A DNA stretch of 64,000 nucleotides, taken from contig NC_026655.2 of NCBI RefSeq assembly GCF_000004075.3, forward strand, positions 21,871,489-21,935,488, in the 5' to 3' direction. The notes under the pieces are model-generated. The model saw only the letters and a list, made by a program, of their open reading frames with translations, had not been told where the DNA came from and ran no database searches. Shown piece by piece: positions 57,661 to 64,000 of the stretch (within the stretch, counting starts at the first letter, position 1; each line of letters opens with the position of its first letter). Made by a program: the position numbers and the translations under genes. The DNA is from Cucumis sativus (lineage: Eukaryota > Streptophyta > Magnoliopsida > Cucurbitales > Cucurbitaceae).

Positions 57661-58340
57661 CAGGGTGTAAGGGTAACCCGATCCTGAACTACCCAAACCC
57701 ATATTATAAGGGTTGGCTTGGGTTGGGTATCGGGTTGGTGGTTAAAAATTTTGGTTCAACCCAACTCAAATCGAATTAATAATTAATGATATATTTATTT
57801 TATTAATAATTTAGTAAATGGAAAAGAACTAGGTCACGCCGCACCTCATCTCTCTCAGTCTCACGGTCTCCTTCAGTCCTTCTCATCTCTCACTCTTTGA
57901 CTCTTCACATCTCTCTGACTCATCGTCTCCTCATCTCTTACTCTTCACGCCACGCCTAATCTTTCTTCATGCCTCGTCTCGACCACTCATCTCCGGCATT
58001 CACCATCGACCTCTCATTTCCGAGGTTCACCATCTCCTTCTTAATCTCCGACGTCCAAATGTCAGTGATTTTTTATTTTGAGTCTTTATTCTTCATTAAA
58101 AAATTAGTAAATCTACATTTTTAGTAGTTTTTTGTGTTTTGACTAAGATTGGAATTATGAGATTAGAAAAGGAAAAGTTGAATCTAGAAATCCAACTCTC
58201 TTTTGCAAAATCAATACAACCCAACCCTTAAAATATGGGTTGGGTTGGGAATACTATTTGGGTTGTTCGGGTTGCCAACCCAACCAACCCAAAAATATGG
58301 GTTGGGTTGGGAATGTCCCCCAACCCATTTACACCCCTAG
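57661..58340. mobile_element. Non-autonomous hAT-like element with C/T-rich insert (copy 2)
   Basis: The left end is cagggtgtaagggtaacccg. The right end inverted is taggggtgtaaatgggttgg, the familiar hAT-type end. Inverted gggttggg words lie inside both ends. The middle (57830-58075) is a C/T-rich, more GC-rich tract (repeated ctcatctctc, cacgcc) that looks like a piece of host leader or exon picked up by the element. A clean 8-bp target duplication is not visible. Confidence 0.65.
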
Positions 58341-61017
58341 ACAGAAGTAGGATATGGAAAGCATAACCATGGGAAGAAGCCTGGATCGACAATCAATTCC
58401 CTGTTGCTGCACTTCCTAATTTATTGATAGAACCTTAAGCTAAAAACAGTAAGTGAACACTAAGGTGAACATATTAAGGCTTGAAAGTTGGAGAAAAAAG
58501 GAAACTAACCAACTTGGGACTCCAAGAGCTTAAAGATACATAAATGCTGGAAAATATGGAAGAAGGATCCATATTGGGAGTGCTCTTCACCATGACATAG
58601 TACTTAGTTAAACTTAAACTTAAACGTGCTTCCTCCCTCAAAAGTTTGTGCTTTATAAATACAATTTGAAAGCACCAATCAATACATTCAAATGCACACT
58701 TAGAAGTGCTTTTTAAAGAAATAAATCGTTGGTGCTCTAATCAAGTGTTTTTGGTTTACACAATCCCCATGGCTCATATTATTCCTTAATAACGTTCTAT
58801 ACACATTTTTCTCTACTTAGTTTCTATCCCTACCTTCCTTCTTGTACACTATTTTTCACTAATCTCTCTTCACAAGCCTTCTCTTCTCTCACTAACTTCT
58901 CATGGCAAACTCCCAGCATTTTCCCGCTGAACTTTATCTTGTCGCAACATAGAACTTTCTCACACTAATTACAACATAGTTTCTCTCCATATACTATTTT
59001 TCTCTTTACATTCTCTGCCTATCCCCATTACTTTGTATTTTTATAAATTTAATTATCATCTCAGCAAATTTTTAGCGAGCATAAAAAAAAACTAGAAATC
59101 AGAATCCCCCAGGATATTATTTTTTGATTTGGTTCATACAAAAGGTATACACCAAATACCTGAATTGTTCTTTAGTCAGAATGAAACCAAAGGAGTCACA
59201 AGAAAAAAGAGGAAGAAGAAAAGTCAGTTCCACAGACTTGAGGGATGAAGAGGAGGAGAAGAAGCAAAAGACAAGAGACGGACAAAAAGGAAAAGAAAGA
59301 CATGTATCTAAGTGTGGTGGATGAGGACTATGGTTAAAAAGATTTGGAAAGCTGTTTATGGCAAACAAAATATTCGCTGCTTCCACAAAATTATATCTAT
59401 AAGAGAAAGAATCAGCTGGTGCTTAGGACTTTTGCAAATTAGCAATTGCTTTATGATGTGCTTTCCCACTCTACTAATAAAGTGAAATCTACGTCATCTA
59501 TTGGTCTGTTTGGTTAACTAGAAACCAAACAAATTTTTAGAACACGACCATGAATTCAAAGAAATATGGGGATTAGCGTAGAACTTCATCTTATTCCTAG
59601 GGTGCACTTCCAGAACTAAGATAACATCCATTTCATTGCTTTTCGGTTTACACCCCTCACTCTCTGCACTATTAGGGTAATCTATTTCAGTTTTCTATCA
59701 CACAAAAAAAGGAAGATAAAGAAGAATAGAGAGAGAGAGGGGAAGAGGAGGCGGAGGAGGAGGTTCCTCCCCTAATAATGAAAATTTGTGAGTGGCGCCT
59801 AAGTTTTATGACTTTAACGTGAAAAGAGTACAGGGCAAGAAACAACCATCAGTGCAAGATTAATGAATAGAAACACAGCAAAGTGATTTCCAACTAATGC
59901 ATCTTTACATCAAACACATTCTTACCACCTCAAACAAAGATGACTTGCTAACCCTTCCCACTGAACTTTCAGCATTTTGGTAGTAGTCTGCTTCGCCCAG
60001 GAAAGTACAGGTTGTATTGAAAGATCTATTATGAAAAACAAATTTCACCAAAAAAATAGAAAATAGAAAATCAACTCTAAATATTGACCGTTGGAGCTTA
60101 AAAAGTTAAAATGGAATAATTATCAAATCTTCAATAAGAACATAAAATTAGTAACGGTAAAGAATTTCAACAACGAAATCTCACATATGCTCATTCCAAA
60201 AGTCCTACAATAAGTAACAAAAGAAAAGTATTATCCTTATTCTTTTGTAACGTCAATTGACTGTCAGCTATAGTTTATTCTATATATAAGAAGCCACTAA
60301 TAGTCCAATACATCAAATATGCTATTTCAATAAGTATTGCAAGATTAACACACTTCCTATAGCAAGCTTCTCTTTGTGTGTCGTTCTGAATAACTTCATT
60401 AAACAATTATATATGAATCTCTCTTTACGTAAAAACTTTTTGATTTGTCATTAATAATGAAAACAGGATAGTTATATGACTTCTAGGGGGTCTGTTTTTC
60501 AAAGGTGCAAAGGTCTAGAGTTATGCAGTTTGAGTCCTCCTTCCACGTATTTGGAAGGAAAGAAACCATAGGAATTTTTAAGACAGGTCGAGTTAGTTGG
60601 AGTCTTTATGCAGTAGTGTACAGAAAGCAACTACTTGAGGGTGTTCTAACCCTAAAAAATACTGTTGTAATGATAGTCTTCTCAGGATCATTAATAACTA
60701 GCTGAAAGGCCTTCTTTTGTAGTCTTTGGGAGGGCTTTGAAATCCAGGCTCTTAAAGTATAGGCCATCTTTTGACCAATACATCATTTCTCATTCAGAAA
60801 AAAAGAACCACCAAAAAAGGAGGGAAAAAAACCTCCTTGTGTATCTGCCTCCATTCGTTTTCTAAACATATGACTCACAAAAGAAACAGTTCCTGTTGCT
60901 GAATATTTTTCCACTCATACCTCACTCAGATCTAAGCCACTAAAACAGAGTAGTGCATATGTTAAGGGTCAGTGCTCACAGTTCCAAAATAAACTCGTAT
61001 CTTATCTTAATTTATAT
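58341..61017. other. Spacer, no supported gene
   Basis: Repeated short motifs, a GA-rich tract (59728-59764) and a possible LINE 3' tail (about 60500-60810). Frames at 59117-59386 and 60505-60705 have no domain. I see no splice-consistent gene. Confidence 0.45.
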
Positions 61018-61345
61018 GAGGGTGTTTAGGGCAAGTATTATCCAAGGTTATAAGTACCACCTCTTGTCACAGTAAATACAATTTTGTACTCCTCAATTAG
61101 CCACAGTCAACACTATTTCAAAACTTGAACCTGTCATTTGATACACTATTTACCATTTCCTACTGTTTTTACTATTTTACCTTCATCATTTTTTATTTTT
61201 TACTACTGTGTTTACTATTTTCTTCTCAAACTAAAATAGTTTACACCACAAACACATACTATTATACCCAAACTAAAATAATCTACGCCTCAAACACAAA
61301 TTATTATAACCCAACTATAATAACCCAACTCCTTGTCATCAAAGA
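61018..61345. mobile_element. MITE-like repeat with GGGTGTTTAGGGCAAG end (copy 2)
   Basis: The left end gggtgtttagggcaag matches the inverted right end of the 57200 element. Both share the inner phrases 'caacactatttcaaaac', 'tttactattttacc', 'ctaaaatagtttacacc' and 'cctcaaacacaaa'. The 85-codon frame at 61125-61382 lies inside and is not a gene. Confidence 0.6.
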
Positions 61346-61782
61346 GAACTTAAACTTAGAATTGGCCACCCCCAACAAATAAACAACAGAAAACTGGTCA
61401 AAGTAATACAGTTTAGAAACATGCTTACGCTTACAATAAGTTCAAACAGTGTTAAGGGACTTGCCAATTGGTATATAGCCCTATGCCACTCAGATTAATT
61501 GAACGCAAAGATGTCTAATCTATTATGAAGGCATTTCAGCTTTTACCCTCCCTAGTTTTTCTTTCCCACCAATTAATAAAAAAAAAAAAAATGAAGTACA
61601 TTATTGAAAGCGCTTTTCTAGTGAAAAATCAATCTGAACAGGGTATACTTTTTTTTAACAGTGAACAAGATATACTTGACATACAATGATGCAAGACATG
61701 AGTTGTACCAAGCATAGCCAGTTCAGGTACTCATTTAAGAACTCCCTCCCAGACAACAAGAATCACCTACCCTAACTTTATT

Positions 61783-61864
61783 TAAGGGTCCGGACAACTT
61801 TATTTAGTGTTAAGGTACTCATACAAGAATCCATAGTGTTAAGGGTCCGGACAACTTTATTTAG
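61783..61864. repeat. Short direct duplication, 57-bp period
   Basis: taagggtccggacaacttta and five more bases occur at 61783 and again at 61840, identical over 25 bases. Confidence 0.9.
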
Positions 61865-62341
61865 CTTCTTTTGCTAGGATATATTTTTTTATAGGAGACA
61901 ACATTATTTCATTTCAGCATTGAAAACAAAACCTAAGTGAAAAACATATTATGTTTCCACGAATGTTGATAAAAGGAACACTATGGATTTAGATGAAATG
62001 GCATTTAAAGGAGGATGCAAAGAACATGCCACACAATGAAGTGATAGTCATACACTAAACTTCTACAACATAGTGTCGATGTCAACATGAACCCATCCCA
62101 GAACCAAATATATAACCTATAGATAAAACCAACAAACTTAACTGCCACAGAACTTTCATCCTCAAAAATCATCTTCAAACATGGCAGATCAACCCTGAAA
62201 TAACAAAACTAGAATAAACCACCCAAATTAAGAAAAGAAGTATAGATGGGGAATCACCTATATCACTAGATGCAACAAGACCAAGGAAACAAAATTGGCC
62301 CCTGTAAAACGAAGTCCATGAGTGTGAGAAGAGTTGCAAAT

Positions 62342-64000
62342 TTAATGCTTTTTCCCGCGGCTCTCAAGACCAACATTCTTTGATTTGCCATCCTCAGATG
62401 AATGATCATTTGGAGTTCTACAAGGAAGTAATATACATCAAATTACAATTAAAATGAACTCAGAAGAATAAAACAGCAGCAATTATACCAAAAGGACGTC
62501 AAACTCACACTTTATGTTTCTTTGCATTTTGTTTGATGCTCTGCACCATATCCATAGCCATCTTCTGGTGCTCTCTAGTTTGTGAATGTAGTTCCAAGCC
62601 TTCAACTGTTTCGCAATCAACTTTGCAAATCCTACACCATCCCATGCTGATTGGTTTCCTCTTCCTTGAGTTATCAAAAGATTCAACGTCTCCCTGAAAA
62701 TTTTCATTTTCAGAAAACAAGGGATAGAAATAGAAATACAGAAAGAAACAATAAATTATAACATGAAACTTAACTGCAAAAAATCTCCCATCATCTACAA
62801 GCCCCTGACGAGAAAAACTGCTTCTAAATCCTGGTTCACCAAGCCGTGGATTATTTGGCCTATGCCCTCCACCAAATGGCTCAAAGTTACCAAGCACAGA
62901 CAGATCTCCTATCCGAGAATGACCAGGATGAGAACCAAAAGCAGTCAGCTCACCCAAGCGTAAATGCCCGGGCAAGCTTCGAGGTCCAAAATGTCTATCT
63001 TGTCCAATTAAGTCACCAGTTCTCAGATGTTCACTCATCCTAAAATTACCAGAGCTCTCAAAATCACCTCTTTGCAGATGGCTTCGAAAAATAGGAAATC
63101 TAGACTCACGAAATGAAAGTGGATCACCAAAATGATGAGGGAAGTCTTGACCATCAATTTCCTCAACACCCGTAAACCCACGACCTCCAAACCCACGTCC
63201 ATGATATTCATGCAAAGGACTTCTTGGACCAAATCCATCTACAAAACGCCGACCATAACTTCCTGGTGCAGGAAAGTCAGAATGGCCACGAGATCGATCT
63301 GCTTGTCCAGTAGAATCTTCATAGAAAGCAATTGGTCTCTCAGCATCTGTAGGATATAATGCACCACCTATATGACGAGGAGGCAAAACTCTTGAAGCAG
63401 CAGCACCGTCAATGGTTAAGCCAGTATCAAAATTTTGCCCATGCACACCCCTGTCAAAAGGTCTCAAAGAGTAATTCCCAATTCTCTGAGCAAGTTCAGA
63501 TTCCAAATGAGAAGGCCGGGGAAATTGCCTGAGAATATCTTCAGCATCTGTTTGATTTATAGGACGGCGAGCTGGATCCAGAGGAAAGGAATTCAACTGT
63601 TCTTCATGCAACAGTTTGAATCTTTCGTCCCTCAAGCCAAGTTTGGAAGAGGAATCAGGACCGGGGGCACCATTCAAAGGCAACACATTAGGAGGAATCC
63701 CAGTGAGATGTGGTGGATGATGTTCCATGGTCCCAGGAAGATGGGAATCAAGTCTTGGCCTTTGATTTGAAAATATCTCAGCCTCCAAAGGATGAATGGG
63801 CCGCTGAACACCAATTTGAGCTTCAGGAGCATGCAACAGTCCCCTTGAATCAAAAGCCCCAGGAAGCTTTGAACGGAAGTGTGCTCCAACTGGATCACCT
63901 AGAGACATCTTCGAACCCCCTTGAGAAGCAGATGGTTGGCTTAGACTATAAGTTGCTTGAGAACCAATGGACCGCTCCAAAGCTTGCTGAGGACCATACT
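62342..64000 (-). CDS. Gly/Pro/Arg-rich protein with C-terminal C2H2 (matrin/U1-type) zinc finger, C-terminal part
   Basis: The gene runs off the window end. Exons on the minus strand are 62775-64000 (partial), 62509-62693 and 62342-62417, all GT-AG. Splicing replaces the apparent stop at 62505 by a GTGAGT donor at 62503-62508 and adds 25 codons ending RGKKH. The visible protein starts in a Gln-rich stretch (YGPQQALE). It continues with about 380 low-complexity residues with repeated FGPRS, GRGFGGRGF and leucine-arginine-glycine phrases (HLRTGDL, HLRLGEL, HSRIGDL). It ends with a single zinc finger, WCRICKVDCE...H-x5-H (spacing C-x2-C-x12-H-x5-H), and a basic tail, KQNAKKHK. Such fingers bind double-stranded RNA or proteins in nuclear RNA processing. 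A plant family labelled 'trithorax group protein osa-like' comes to mind, but I am not sure of it. Confidence 0.8.

Noticed and set aside
59117-59386. 89-codon minus-strand frame with a hydrophobic start
   Set aside because: Low-complexity Ser/Phe/Leu, overlaps an equally open antisense frame, no family.
61125-61382. 85-codon plus-strand frame rich in Tyr, Phe and Leu
   Set aside because: Falls within a MITE-like repeat whose other copy at 57200 does not keep the frame.

Overview
The window is nuclear DNA of a flowering plant. Genes have GT-AG introns, long AT-rich spacers and many decayed transposons. The protein families and the palindromic 'tatcantgata' repeats look most like a cucurbit (melon/cucumber group); that placement is from memory of such sequences, not from a search.

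Layout. 1-170: last codons of a COPT/Ctr copper transporter. 1532-5777: a rearranged, non-autonomous CACTA (En/Spm) transposon that carries a second, nonsense-mutated COPT copy. 6.7-17.6 kb: a tandem array of three same-strand UDP-glycosyltransferase genes (UGT76-like), each with one intron, separated by AT-rich DNA with MITE and LTR-element remains. 17.8-19.5 kb: a Ty3/gypsy fossil. 20.06-20.46 kb: a 36-bp minisatellite. 21.9-27.4 kb: three class I small heat-shock protein genes with heat-shock elements upstream. 27.9-34.1 kb: TIM10 (minus) and the RNA polymerase I/III subunit RPAC2 (plus) in a head-to-head arrangement. 35.1-37.0 kb: a RING-CH (RINGv) membrane E3 ligase. 42.3-48.2 kb: a complete neutral ceramidase gene in nine coding exons. 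49-62 kb: mostly gene-free, with several miniature or non-autonomous DNA transposons, a copia fossil and short tandem repeats. 62.3-64 kb: the 3' part of a glycine/proline-rich protein with a C-terminal C2H2 finger; its 5' end lies beyond the window.

The genes do not form one pathway. Two local families (UGTs, small HSPs) arose by tandem duplication; the others are single housekeeping genes. Exon structures of the UGTs, TIM10, RPAC2, the RINGv gene, neutral ceramidase and the zinc-finger gene were derived by hand from splice sites, reading phase and remembered family sequences, and their phases all close. I found no convincing sign of an undescribed biological system. The most unusual structure is the CACTA element that has taken up a copper-transporter gene between two copies of a ~265-bp piece of its own transposase.
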